From Candidatus Eisenbacteria bacterium (lineage in GTDB: Bacteria > Eisenbacteria > RBG-16-71-46), in assembly GCA_020847735.1 (NCBI GenBank), contig JADLBL010000005.1, positions 1-48,811 of the forward strand: 48,811 bases of DNA. Direction: 5' to 3'. The position numbers and the translations under genes are program-made. Positions 29,450 to 42,608 of the stretch are shown here, in pieces. The notes under the pieces were generated by a model that searched no databases, was not told the DNA's origin, and saw only the letters and a list, made by a program, of their open reading frames with translations. How positions within the stretch are numbered: the first letter of the stretch is position 1; each line of letters opens with the position of its first letter.

Positions 29450-32155
29450 TCAGTTCCACTTCTGCCGCCAGGAGCGCACGACGAGCCGCTTGAGGCCGGC
29501 GTTGAAGCTCTTGGTGAGCAGGCTGGCGTTGGACGACTGCAGGACGAGCTGTTCGTTCACGATGTCCACCGACGGGTCGGCGAGGATGCCCGCGCCCTTC
29601 GACTCGACGCGGCCGGCGGTGGTGTTGTTCTCGGAGCCGTTGGCGTTGCTCGGGGCCGAGCCGTCCTTGTAATCGAAGCTGTAGAGCCACGACTCGCCGC
29701 CGTCCATGCACGAGCCCGAGTTCGGCCGGAACGAAGGCACGTAGACGGTTCCGGCGATCAGGGCGGGGCGGCGCGTGACGCGCTCGCCGCTCGCCTGCAC
29801 GAGGGTCACGAACCAGCCGCTCTTGCCGCTCGTCACCGCGGAGATGCTGGACGTCTGGTCCACGAGGTTCGAGGCCGAAACCGTCGCGCCCGAACCGTCG
29901 TCCACGATGCCGTAGAACGCCTGCGAGTCGGTGTTGGAGAGGTCGGCGTCCGCGAGGTAGCGGCCGGTGCCGAAGAACACCATCACGCGGCCCTGCTGGT
30001 CCATGGTCAGCACCGGCGCGGCCTGGATCGGCTTGCCGGCGTCGAAGAGCAGCGTCGCCGACCACGGGTTCGACTGGAGGTTCACGCGCCACACGCGGCC
30101 CGCGAGGTCGGCGAGGTAGAGCAGGTCGTCGTAGCCGTCGAAGTCGGTGTCGATCGCGGTCGCCTTCGTCAGCTTGTTGTTCGCCACGGCGGACCCGAGC
30201 GCGAGCGTCGAGAGGACCGAGCCGTTCGCGGGGTCGAGCACCAGCAGGCTCGCCTGCGACGCGGCGGCGGCGAGCCCGGTTCCGACCGCCAGCACGTGGC
30301 GGTTGAGCGTCCGGTCGCGCACCAGCGTCGGGGTGTTCCACGAGCCCTTCAGGGCGCCCAGGTCCACGTCCCACAGGACCTGGACGTTGCCGGCGGCGGG
30401 ATCGGTCACGTCGAGCGCGAACAGACCGCTGCCGCCGCGCTCCTGGCCGCCGACGAGCACCGTCTTCCACCCGCCGTTCACGTACAGATCGAAGACGGTG
30501 GGCGTGAGGTTCACGAAGAACTCGTGGCAGTAGGAGGGACTCATCAGGTCGCGCAGCTTCGGCAGCGCCGTGCGGGGGACGTAGGCCCACTGCTCGGAGC
30601 CGGTCGTCGCGTCGAAACAGTGCAGCATGCCGTCGTTCGCGCCCACGTAGAGCATCTCCGGCCGCGCCGCGTTGGCCGCGCGGAAGGCCGCGTAGTTGAG
30701 GAACGGATTGAAGCCGGTCGGTTTGCCGACCATGGCGGGCGCCGCGTCCACGATGTCGCCGAGCTTCCAGTTTCCGCGGTCGCGCGTGCCCGTGACGGCG
30801 TTTCCGCGTGCGTAGTCGATGATCTGGCCGGCGTCGGTCACGTCCGCGGCGCCGAGCAGCGTCATGAGCGAGGCCGCGCTGCCGCTGGTGAAATCGGTCC
30901 GGTTGGTGCCCGTGGAGGACGTGTAGATGGTCCGGCTGCCGGCGCTGCGCCCCTGAAGCTGGCCGCCCGCCTCCCAGACCGGGGCGTCGCCGGCCTTGTA
31001 GGGCAGGTCATAGGCTTCGAGGAAACCGCGCCAGGACTGCGACTCGAAGCGCGCCCGGAAGAGACGGTTGTTCGTGCGGTCCTCCGCGGAGACGACCGAC
31101 ACCGATGCCGAGGCCGCCATCTGCGCGGCGATCAGGTCGAAGACCTGGTCGAGCGCCGCGGCGAGGCCGGCGGCGTTCTTGACGCTGAAGTAGGCGCCGC
31201 CGCCGTTGGCCGCGGTGGACTGCAGGATCGGCGCGTCGAGGTCGCAGCCGATCACGTAGGTCGTCGCGTTCTGGAAGCCGTCGAGGTCCGGGCGCAGGTC
31301 GTTGCGGTACAGGTAGGCGGCGACGTCGTCCACGTAGCCCGAGCAGTCCATCGAGTTCGGCATGCCGGTGCCCATGGACGTGCAGTTGCCGGGGTCCTGG
31401 CCGTCCTGGTCGTAGTCCTGCAGGTAGGCCGGCACGTTCAGGTCCTTCGTCGGGAAGCCGTCCGTCACCATGACGATGAACGTCTTCTCGCAGCTCGCCT
31501 GGATCGGGGCCGAGGCGCCGGTGGTGCTGAGGTAGTTGAGCGTTGTCACCATCGTCTCGGCGAGCGGCGTATAGGAGTTCGCGTCCACCGCGTTCACCTG
31601 CGACTGGATCGTCGCCGTCGCGGTGCCCATCGGCGAGAGCAGCGAGCCGCCGTTGTCGCCGTTGAAGATCATCACGCCGAAATCGGCGCCCGAGCCGCTG
31701 CCGATGACCGTGTTCACCGCCTGCTTGGCCATCTGGATGCGGGTGACCGCCGGGATCGCGGCGCGCTGCGTCGCGGTGGCGTGGAAGAACACCCAGTTCA
31801 GGTAGTTGCCGTTGTACTGGCCGCGCTCTCCCTGGTCGCTGTTCACGAGGTAGGCGCCGGGCGACGTCGGCCAGCCGGAGTTGAAGCTCGACGGCGTGTA
31901 CGTGCCGTCGGAGGAGACGTTGTAGGTCGAACCGCTCGTGAAGTTGCCGGTGTAGGTCACGCCCGGGTCGTAGTCGTCCGAGCACATCGCCTCGTTCATG
32001 CTGTACGAGCTGTCGAGGATGATCATGACCTTGGCGCGGCCCCCCGAGCTGCTGACCACGAGCGGCGGGTCGCACGCGGCGAGAACCGGGCCCGCGATCG
32101 CGAGCCCGGCCGCGACGAAGCAGGCGAGCGCGTGCGCATGAAGTCGGGTTCGCAT
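29450..32155 (-). CDS. pilY1: PilY1-type pilus tip adhesin
   Basis: A 901-residue exported protein of the PilY1 family, which supports type IV pilus assembly, adhesion and surface sensing. The signal peptide covers 1-27. A von Willebrand A domain follows with MIDAS motif DSSYS (D48, S50, S52) and an acidic TDGFPTKDL strand. The C-terminal half is the PilY1 beta-propeller (GANDGMLHCFDATTG, GGQERGGSGLFALD, VFFGTGRYL), with the calcium-type loop DTDFDGYDD near residue 665. Length is shorter than the roughly 1160 residues of Pseudomonas. Start ATG 32155 is preceded by AGGAGG and lies one base after the pilX stop. Confidence 0.93.
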   Translation of the reverse strand: MRTRLHAHALACFVAAGLAIAGPVLAACDPPLVVSSSGGRAKVMIILDSSYSMNEAMCSDDYDPGVTYTGNFTSGSTYNVSSDGTYTPSSFNSGWPTSPGAYLVNSDQGERGQYNGNYLNWVFFHATATQRAAIPAVTRIQMAKQAVNTVIGSGSGADFGVMIFNGDNGGSLLSPMGTATATIQSQVNAVDANSYTPLAETMVTTLNYLSTTGASAPIQASCEKTFIVMVTDGFPTKDLNVPAYLQDYDQDGQDPGNCTSMGTGMPNSMDCSGYVDDVAAYLYRNDLRPDLDGFQNATTYVIGCDLDAPILQSTAANGGGAYFSVKNAAGLAAALDQVFDLIAAQMAASASVSVVSAEDRTNNRLFRARFESQSWRGFLEAYDLPYKAGDAPVWEAGGQLQGRSAGSRTIYTSSTGTNRTDFTSGSAASLMTLLGAADVTDAGQIIDYARGNAVTGTRDRGNWKLGDIVDAAPAMVGKPTGFNPFLNYAAFRAANAARPEMLYVGANDGMLHCFDATTGSEQWAYVPRTALPKLRDLMSPSYCHEFFVNLTPTVFDLYVNGGWKTVLVGGQERGGSGLFALDVTDPAAGNVQVLWDVDLGALKGSWNTPTLVRDRTLNRHVLAVGTGLAAAASQASLLVLDPANGSVLSTLALGSAVANNKLTKATAIDTDFDGYDDLLYLADLAGRVWRVNLQSNPWSATLLFDAGKPIQAAPVLTMDQQGRVMVFFGTGRYLADADLSNTDSQAFYGIVDDGSGATVSASNLVDQTSSISAVTSGKSGWFVTLVQASGERVTRRPALIAGTVYVPSFRPNSGSCMDGGESWLYSFDYKDGSAPSNANGSENNTTAGRVESKGAGILADPSVDIVNEQLVLQSSNASLLTKSFNAGLKRLVVRSWRQKWN

Positions 32156-32156
32156 G

Positions 32157-32603
32157 TCAGTAGCCCTCCTTGAACGGCCGGGTGGCCCCGAGCTCGACGG
32201 CGGACTCCGCCTGCTGGGCGCTCGCGCCGCTCGCTTCGACCACGTACTCGTAGTTCCGGTAGTCGAGGCTGTACCCGGGCAGGAAGCGCCGGCGCACGTA
32301 GCGCACGTCGAACTTGTAGCGGTTGTCGTTGCTGAGCGACGTGAAGGCGGTGGACACGGACACGTGGCTCGAGGTGTCCACCAGCGAGGGCGGATTGCCC
32401 TGGCGCCGGATCCAGGCCACCCCCGCCTCGCCCGCCGCGTCGGCCGAGTAGAACGCGCGGTTGTTCGAGTACTCCGTGGACTCGGTGCGCTTCTCGCCGG
32501 TGACGATGTTCATCACCACCAGGGCCAGCACGGCGAGGGCGGCCAGCACCCCCAGCACCAGGACCATGGCGGCTCCGCGTTCGTCGTTCATGCGCGTCGT
32601 CAT
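32157..32603 (-). CDS. pilX: PilX-like minor pilin
   Basis: A 148-residue protein with PilX-type N terminus: NDERGAAMVLVLGVL followed by a long hydrophobic helix and the EYSNNRAFYSADAAGEAGVAW segment that closely follows PilX_N. As in PilX, Glu5 of canonical pilins is absent. The start ATG 32603 is chosen because GGAGGA lies eight bases upstream. ATG 32645 is in frame and overlaps the pilW stop (ATGA) but would add 14 residues. It precedes pilY1 directly. Role: minor pilin that primes pilus assembly, inferred from family and operon. Confidence 0.85.
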   Translation of the reverse strand: MTTRMNDERGAAMVLVLGVLAALAVLALVVMNIVTGEKRTESTEYSNNRAFYSADAAGEAGVAWIRRQGNPPSLVDTSSHVSVSTAFTSLSNDNRYKFDVRYVRRRFLPGYSLDYRNYEYVVEASGASAQQAESAVELGATRPFKEGY

Positions 32604-32641
32604 GAGGGGTGTCCTCCGGGTGGCTTCGGGGGTGGGCCGGT

Positions 32642-33244
32642 TCATCGGTTGCGCAGCGTGATCCGGGTCGAAAGCGTCATCGGGGCGGAGTCGCGGTTCT
32701 CGGTCGTCACCGTGAGTCCGATGGCGGCGACGCGGGCGGCGTTCGCAGGGCTGAGGGGCAGCGGAGTTATCGGCTGCCCGGCCGCGTCGAAGTAGGCGAA
32801 CTGCAGGTCGCGCACGTTGGCCAGGACCGTCGCCGGGCCCGCGCCGGGGTCGCGGGTCACGACGCCCGTGGTGTCCACGAAGTGGTAAGTCACGTCCTCG
32901 GAAGGCTCGGCGGTCTGGATCGTCCCGTCGCCGTTCAGGTCGGCGCGCACGCGCACCAGGTGCGAATCCGCACTCACGACGGCCGTGATGCCGACGGGCG
33001 GGCTGCTCGGGTCGGCGCCGGCCTGCCGCAGCTCGGTGGTCATGAGCGCGAGCGCCTGCCGGCTCGAGGCCTGGACCTCGGCGCGCCGGACGGTGCGTCC
33101 CTCGACCCGGCTCGTGGACAGCATGATGCCGGTCACGACCATCAGCACCACGCCGAGAATGCTCATCGTGACGAGCAGCTCGACCAGCGTCATGCCGCGG
33201 GCCGATTCGAGACGGTGGGCGGACCGAATCACGGGGCACCTCAT
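32642..33244 (-). CDS. pilW: PilW-like minor pilin
   Basis: A 200-residue type IV prepilin. The cleavage motif is ARG-MTLVE with Glu5, followed by a hydrophobic helix LLVTMSILGVVLMVVTGIML. The globular part carries an Asp-rich DLNGDGTIQTAE turn and beta strands with YFDAAGQPITPL, typical of PilW. Start ATG 33244 overlaps the pilV stop (ATGA). The order fimT-pilV-pilW-pilX-pilY1 matches the minor pilin operon of Pseudomonas. Confidence 0.88.
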   Translation of the reverse strand: MRCPVIRSAHRLESARGMTLVELLVTMSILGVVLMVVTGIMLSTSRVEGRTVRRAEVQASSRQALALMTTELRQAGADPSSPPVGITAVVSADSHLVRVRADLNGDGTIQTAEPSEDVTYHFVDTTGVVTRDPGAGPATVLANVRDLQFAYFDAAGQPITPLPLSPANAARVAAIGLTVTTENRDSAPMTLSTRITLRNR

Positions 33245-33615
33245 CGCTTCGCCAGCAGGTTGAGGAGTTGGACCGAGCGGGCCTCGCCGTGCTCGGACCA
33301 GCGAACGGAGACGTTCACGCGCCGCAGGCCGACGTCCACGGAATCCACGGCGGTCCACCAGTTGAAGCCGTCGGCCGACCCGGAGTCCGTCTGAGCGGCG
33401 GCGAAGCCGGCGCCGCGGGCGATTTCCATGCGGGTCTGGGCAACCTGGAGGGCGCGCGTGTGGCGGCCCGTCGCGTACACGTCGGTGGACGAGCGCGTCT
33501 GCACGGCCGACAGGGCGAGTACGCCGATGGCGACCACGACGAGCACCACCATGAGCTCGATGAGCGAGATGCCGCGCTCGTTCGCGGGCGGGGCCGTGTG
33601 GATACGCTCAGTCAC
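33241..33615 (-). CDS. pilV: PilV-like minor pilin
   Basis: A 124-residue prepilin. The motif ERG-ISLIE (Glu5) leads a hydrophobic helix LMVVLVVVAIGVLALSAVQ. The short globular domain ends VRWSEHGEARSVQLLNLLAKR, as in PilV/type II pseudopilins. The start is taken as GTG 33615, with GGGAG eight bases upstream; ATG 33630 is in frame but has no ribosome site. It overlaps the end of fimT by a few bases, and its stop overlaps the pilW start. Confidence 0.84.
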   Translation of the reverse strand: MTERIHTAPPANERGISLIELMVVLVVVAIGVLALSAVQTRSSTDVYATGRHTRALQVAQTRMEIARGAGFAAAQTDSGSADGFNWWTAVDSVDVGLRRVNVSVRWSEHGEARSVQLLNLLAKR

Positions 33616-34030
33616 GGGAGACGCTCCCATTGGAGGACAGCCGCAGGACGTCCGAACGGCGGCTGTCGCTGACGGTGATCGTGACGGACTCGGTGAGTCC
33701 CCACGGATAGAACGTGGCGGTGTCGGTGGACGCGCAGGCGACGCCGCGGGGCAGTTCGCGCGTGCGCACGACCTTCGCCGGCGAGACGCGGACGATGGAG
33801 TAGGTGTTCGAAGCGAACTGGATCTCGTAGGTCCTGCGCTGCGCGGTCGAGAGCGACCGCGCGTACCGAAGGTCGGATTGCAGGGTGCTCAGGGCCCCGT
33901 TCAGGCGGGCCGTGCGAAGCTGGCCCCCGATGGTCGGGACCGCGATCGCGAGCAGGAGGCCGAAGACCGTGATCACGGTCATCAGCTCGAGAAGCGAGAA
34001 GCCGCTCGCATCGTGCCGGGTCGTCCGCAT
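33608..34030 (-). CDS. fimT: FimT/GspH-type minor pilin
   Basis: A 140-residue prepilin: cleavage motif ASG-FSLLE with Glu5, then LMTVITVFGLLLAIAVP. The following GspH/FimT block has the RLNGALSTLQSDLRYARSLS helix typical of the family. Start ATG 34030 is supported by GAGGAGG eight bases upstream. A longer frame from 34135 overlaps the sigma-54 promoter and is rejected. It is the first gene of the pilus operon. Confidence 0.9.
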   Translation of the reverse strand: MRTTRHDASGFSLLELMTVITVFGLLLAIAVPTIGGQLRTARLNGALSTLQSDLRYARSLSTAQRRTYEIQFASNTYSIVRVSPAKVVRTRELPRGVACASTDTATFYPWGLTESVTITVSDSRRSDVLRLSSNGSVSRD

Positions 34031-34117
34031 CGGGCTTGCCTCCTCGGGTTCGGGAAGACGGGGGGCCTTCCGGTGGATCGTGGCCATCGCCGGCCGGTGG
34101 TTCGAAAGGAGGTCAGC

Positions 34118-34132
34118 GCAATCGAGGTGCCA
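34118..34132 (-). promoter_or_regulatory. Sigma-54 promoter of the fimT-pilV-W-X-Y1 operon
   Basis: On the minus strand the sequence TGGCACCTCGATTGC (34132-34118) matches the sigma-54 consensus TGGCACG-N4-TTGC at every position except one C for G. The GG and GC elements have the required ten-base spacing. A start site about 12 bases on would give a leader of some 75 bases before fimT ATG 34030. The rest of the 34031-34384 gap holds no gene, only a terminator-like hairpin at 34334. Confidence 0.8.
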
Positions 34133-34333
34133 CACGCGACGACCTCGCGGAAAATTTCCGGCGGCACCGAGTTTTCAGCACTTGCGGGATTTCGCGTCGC
34201 GCTGCGCTGAAGAACGCAATGGCACGCCTTGCGAAGTGCGGCGCGGTCCCGCGGCGTCCCACGGGAAATGGCCCAGGGATCGGAGAGGGTGGGGGGCGTC
34301 ACCCAGCCGGTTCCGCGCGCCGCCGAAACGAAC

Positions 34334-34360
34334 GCGGCCCCGGTGATGGCCCGGGGCCGC
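34334..34360 (-). terminator. Terminator-like hairpin after the 34385 gene
   Basis: GCGGCCCCGG (34334-34343) and CCGGGGCCGC (34351-34360) form a perfect 10-bp stem with a seven-base loop. Read on the minus strand it is followed by GTTCGTTTCGG. It lies 24 bases past the upstream gene's stop and separates that gene from the pilus operon promoter. Confidence 0.6.
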
Positions 34361-34384
34361 GCACGGCGCATTGCAGGATGAAAC

Positions 34385-35029
34385 CTAGTCCCGGTCCTCC
34401 ATCTCGTCCGGGTTGTCCACCGCGGTCGTGTCGCCTCGTTCGACGTGGAGAAAGACCCACACCCGGCGCCAGCGATTGAGGTCGGTCCTGGCCGTGACCG
34501 AGACGCCGAAGCGGTCCTGCCGGGGGTGCAGCGGCACGCGATACTGGACCCGCCAGGTGTCCGTGCCGGCATCGCGCACGAACGGCAGCGGCTCGTCCCG
34601 CCCGTCCGACAGGGCCACCTGACTCACGTCCGTCGTGCCCACGACCCTGAACTCGACGACCTCGCCGGGCGCGACCAGCGTGTCCGGCACCGTCACCGAG
34701 AGGTCCGGCGGGAGACCTTCCTTCACCGCCAGGTCGCCCGCGGAGAGCCCCGAGGCGACCGGCGCGGAAGCCACCTGCGTGCCCGCCGCCTGCGAGGGCG
34801 TGGCCGCTGCCGGGCTCGCGACCGCGGCGCTCGATTCCGCCGCGGCCCCGCCGCCGCCGCGATTGCCGCAGCCGGCGAGCGCCAGACCCGCCGCCACGGC
34901 GGCCGTGAAGAGCACGGTGAAGAGCCCGACCGTGCGCGGCCAGCGCGCCGCTTCCGTCCCCTGCGCTTCGTACCCGTCGCCGTCCGCGAACCGCTCGCGG
35001 ATCTCCGTCACTTCGTTCCGCTCCCGCAT
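34385..35029 (-). CDS. Membrane or lipoprotein-like protein upstream of pilus operon
   Basis: A 214-residue protein of unknown function. It has 30 polar residues, a hydrophobic segment (about 33-54, ending LALAGCGNRGGGG), an Ala/Ser/Pro linker, then a beta-sandwich domain of about 110 residues (LSVTVPDTLVAPGEVVEFRVVG to VWVFLHV) ending in an acidic tail. LAGC resembles a lipobox, but the long N-terminal extension is unusual, so it may instead be an inner-membrane anchor. Start ATG 35029 follows GGAGGAG. A sigma-54-like site with a mismatched -12 lies at 35146-35133. A terminator-like hairpin follows the gene. Confidence 0.65.
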   Translation of the reverse strand: MRERNEVTEIRERFADGDGYEAQGTEAARWPRTVGLFTVLFTAAVAAGLALAGCGNRGGGGAAAESSAAVASPAAATPSQAAGTQVASAPVASGLSAGDLAVKEGLPPDLSVTVPDTLVAPGEVVEFRVVGTTDVSQVALSDGRDEPLPFVRDAGTDTWRVQYRVPLHPRQDRFGVSVTARTDLNRWRRVWVFLHVERGDTTAVDNPDEMEDRD

Positions 35030-35292
35030 GACACCCGCTCCTCCGGCCCGGGTGAGTTACCGCCGGGGCCGCCGTGCCGGGTTCGGCCCCGATCGTCGGG
35101 CGGTTCGTGCCGCCCTCGCGCGGTCACGTATTCCAAGTGGCGTGCCGTACTGACAATCGCTTGGCGCGCAGACGATTGGCAGAATCGGGCCTACTCGGGA
35201 CATCGTTGCTTGTGTCACGATGGACACGCCGAAGCGGCGCCCGAGGGTGCGGGAGCGTCCGCATCTGAAAGTGCGACGGGGGGTTTCCTCGA

Positions 35293-36495
35293 GTGTGGAG
35301 CATCGGACACGCTGGCGACGAGACGACGCACACGCGCCGCGGTGGGAGGCGGGCCACGCGCCTCATCGCGCGCGGAGCGCTCTTGTGTGCGTTCTCGATC
35401 GCGCTGCTCACGCCGCGCGCGGGTGAGGCGGCGCCGTCTGCGCCCCGCGTCGTCTGGGTCGCGCAGGAGCGCGTGTATCTCGCCGCCCCGGACTCCGGCG
35501 CCATCGTGCCGGGGATGCTCGTGCGCATTCTCGACCGGCATCGCGAGCTGGCCGTCGGCAGGATCGAGCAGGTTCTGGACGGCACGCTCGCGAGCGTGCG
35601 CCTCGAGCACGGCCGCATCGAAGCCGATGAGCGCCTCGCGCGTCTCGAGGTGCGTCTCGAGCCCGCGCCCCTCCTGCCCGTCGCGACGCTGCGCGTCGGC
35701 CTGCCGGCCTCCGTGCGTCGCGCGCTCGTGCCGCCCTGCGCCTCGCCCGGGATCGAGCCGGCGACGCTGCCTCGCGACTACCGAAGCGAGCCGCTGCCCG
35801 GCGGCGGCCTGCGGCTGGTCGCGGCGGACTCGCTCGCGCCCACGACGCGCTGGCCCGACACGCTGATCGTGCGGACGTTCGGAGACCGGACCGACGAGGA
35901 GATCGCACTCGAGAGGGGCGATCTGGATATGGCCGTCTTCTGGCCCGGCGAGCCCTCGGCGCGACTTCGCGAGCTCACCTCCGGTTTCGAGTTGCTGCGC
36001 GGGCAGCTCGCGCGCGGGCGGATCGTCGCGCGCACGCGGCCGGGCACGTCAGCCCCGCCGCACGCGCGCGTCGCGGCCGACCTCGCGAGGTTGAACGAGA
36101 TGGTGTTCGGCTTCGATCTGGAGCTTCTCCCGCGCGGCGATGACGGGTCCGGCCCGCGGGACACCTCGATCTCGCACACGGCCGGCGAAGGCGGGACGGC
36201 CGCTCCCGGCTACGAGGTGGACCGGCGACTCCCGGGCTGGGCGGCGCTCGAAGCGTTCCTCAACCGCGGCCGGCCCGCCGCCGGCGCCGTCCGTGTCTCG
36301 ATCGGGTGGGAGGACCTGTCGCCGGCGCGCACCGACGCGCTCGTCGCCGGCGATCCCGGACTGCGCCTCGAGCGCGTTCTCGCGATCCGCTGTCCCGTGC
36401 TGTGCGCACGGGCACGCGCCGCCGACGTGCAGGCGCTCGGGGCCGACGCGTTCGCGAACCTGCTCCAGTGCGCTCCCGGGACGGAACGGCGATGA
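35293..36495 (+). CDS. Exported protein coupled to NtrY-like kinase
   Basis: A 400-residue exported protein of uncertain function, beginning at GTG 35293. A basic N terminus precedes a signal segment (about 26-46, GALLCAFSIALLTPRAGEAA). Part of the mature region resembles family-5 substrate-binding proteins: TLIVRTFGDRTDEEIALERGDLDMAVFWPGEP reads like the fold where peptide-binding proteins list transport state. It may sense a periplasmic ligand for the kinase. Its stop overlaps the kinase start (ATGA), so the two are tightly coupled. No Shine-Dalgarno is clear. The substrate-binding reading is tentative. Confidence 0.65.
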   Translation: MWSIGHAGDETTHTRRGGRRATRLIARGALLCAFSIALLTPRAGEAAPSAPRVVWVAQERVYLAAPDSGAIVPGMLVRILDRHRELAVGRIEQVLDGTLASVRLEHGRIEADERLARLEVRLEPAPLLPVATLRVGLPASVRRALVPPCASPGIEPATLPRDYRSEPLPGGGLRLVAADSLAPTTRWPDTLIVRTFGDRTDEEIALERGDLDMAVFWPGEPSARLRELTSGFELLRGQLARGRIVARTRPGTSAPPHARVAADLARLNEMVFGFDLELLPRGDDGSGPRDTSISHTAGEGGTAAPGYEVDRRLPGWAALEAFLNRGRPAAGAVRVSIGWEDLSPARTDALVAGDPGLRLERVLAIRCPVLCARARAADVQALGADAFANLLQCAPGTERR

Positions 36496-38209
36496 ACTCG
36501 CTGCGCGTGCGGCTGATCGCGGGGTTCGCGCTCGTCGCCATCGTGCCGCTCGCCGTCGCCATGCTGCTGATCGGTCAGCGCCTGCAGTCCACGGTGCGCG
36601 CGCAGGCGTCCGCGCGGCTCGCGTCGGCCCTGCACGTGATGCGGGCACAACTCGACGACGACGCGGACCGGCTGACCGGACGGCTGGCGCTGCTCGCGGA
36701 CGACGCGCAGCTCAAGCGCCTCTACCTGGTCGAATCCGCGGGAGGCGCGTCATTGCGCGAGCAGCTCGCGACGCAGCAGTACCTGCTGGGCCTCGACTAC
36801 CTTTATGTCGCCGACACCGCGGGCGCCGTCGTCGCCGACGGGGGTGCGGCGCCGCTGGCCCGCCCGCGCCCGGGTCGCGAGCCCGTGGACGCGGCGACGC
36901 TCGCGCCCCGGCGCACCCCGGGCCTCGAGTTCGCGCCGCCGGCCGCCGGCCGCGCGCTGGCGCTCGATGCGGCGGCGACGATCACCTATCGCGACGCGCC
37001 GGTCGGGCTCGTGCGCGGGGGCCTGCTGCTCGACTCGCTCCGCCTCGCGGAGCTTCGCGAAACGAGCGGGGTGGAGCTGGCGCTGTGGGACTCCGCCGGC
37101 CGGCCGCTGGCCGGCACGCTGCCCGGGGCCGCGGCGCTCGCGGCGCGGGGAGGAAGCGGGCCCGAACGCATCCGCCTCGGCGGCGCCTCGTACTTCGCAC
37201 GGCGCGACACGCTGTCTCCGGGCGGCGGCCCGCAGGTGCGGATCGCGGGGCTGGTGCCGACCGCCGGAACCGACGCGACGCTCGCGGCGCTGCGCACGAC
37301 CACGCTCGTGATCGCGCTGCTCGCCGGAGCCGTCGCCGTGCTGCTCGGACTCGCCTGGTCTCTGCAGGTCTCGCGGCCGGTCGAGCGGCTGGCGGAGTTC
37401 TCGCAACGCATCTCGCGCGGCGAATGGGACGAACCGCTCACGCTCGCGAGCGTCCGCGAGGTGCAGGCGCTGGTCGCGGCGCTCGAGCGCATGCGGGCGG
37501 ACCTGCGCGGTTACCGCGAGCGGCTGGTGGCGAACGAACGGCAGGCGGCCTACGGGCAGATGGCGCGCAAGGTGGCGCACGAGATCAAGAATCCGCTCAC
37601 GCCGATCGCGGTGTCGGTCGCCGACCTCAAGCGCTCGTACGAACAGGGCCGGCCCGACTTCCCGCAGATCCTCGACCGGGCGGTGCGCACGATTGACGAG
37701 GAGGTCCAGTCGCTCAAGCGCCTGCTGAAGGAGTTCTCGGACCTCGGCCGCTTCCCTCCGCCCGCGCCCGCGCCGTGCGATCCGGGCGCGCTGCTCGCGG
37801 AGGTCGGCGCGCTGTTCGCGCACGAGTCGGCGGAAGGCCGGCTGGTGCTCGCGCCCCCGGCCGGGCCGATCGTCGCTTCCGCCGACCGCGCGCAACTGCG
37901 GCAGGCGCTCGTCAACCTCGTGCAGAACGGCCTCGACGCCGCCGCGCCGGACGGCCGGGTCCGCCTCGCCGCTCGCGCCGCCGGCGGTTCGCTCGAGCTG
38001 GTCGTCGCGGACGAGGGCCCGGGCCTGAGCCCGGAGCAGAAGGCGCGGCTCTTCGTGCCCGGCTTCACGACCAAGGCGCAGGGAAGCGGGCTCGGGCTCG
38101 TCATCGTCGAGCGCATCGTCACCGACCACGGCGGCACGATCGAAGCGGACTCCGCGCCCGGGCGCGGCACGTCGTTCACGATCCGGCTGCCGCTTTCGCG
38201 AGGAGCCTG

Positions 38210-38210
<1 letters not shown>
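36492..38210 (+). CDS. NtrY-like sensor histidine kinase
   Basis: A 572-residue membrane sensor kinase. TM1 covers about 7-28 and TM2 about 273-294, enclosing a roughly 245-residue extracytoplasmic sensor region. A HAMP domain follows (VSRPVERLAEFSQRISRGEW). The phosphorylated His is H363 in RKVAHEIKNPLTPI. The N box NLVQNGLDAA, G1 DEGPGL and G2 GSGLGL complete the ATPase. The H box and the partner match NtrY. It is coupled on both sides: ATGA with the exported protein gene and TGATG with the regulator. It presumably phosphorylates the regulator encoded next to it. Confidence 0.93.
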
Positions 38211-39556
<1,346 letters not shown>

Positions 39557-39673
39557 CGCCGCGCCGCACCGTTCGCCCGCGCCCGCCGGGGCTGATAACT
39601 TGCCGGCTCGGTTCGAACCCCACCCACCCGACGCATGCACCCGGCGCCCCGCGCCCGTGACAGGAGTTCCGCC

Positions 39674-42532
<2,859 letters not shown>

Positions 42533-42558
42533 GCCGGCGCGCGAACGCCGAAACGCGG

Positions 42559-42590
42559 GCGGCCCCCGGGACCGCGCCCGGGGGCCGCTT
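42559..42590 (+). terminator. Rho-independent terminator-like hairpin after gcvP
   Basis: GCGGCCCCCGGG (42559-42570) pairs perfectly with CCCGGGGGCCGC (42577-42588) around an ACCGCG loop, giving a 12-bp GC stem. Only two Ts follow. It lies 26 bases past the gcvP stop and before the convergent SDR gene, so it may act in both directions. Confidence 0.72.
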
Positions 42591-42608
42591 CCCGCGGCGG
42601 GCCCTTCC

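Noticed and set aside
34031-34135. Longer N terminus for FimT
   Set aside because: It would cover the sigma-54 promoter and add a leader before the prepilin signal; ATG 34030 has GAGGAGG.
34220-34233. Sigma-54 promoter on plus strand (TGGCACGCCTTGC)
   Set aside because: GG and GC are only eight bases apart; ten are required.
35133-35146. Certain sigma-54 promoter for the 34385 gene
   Set aside because: The -12 GC is GG, a damaging change; kept only as a weak finding and not annotated as a feature.
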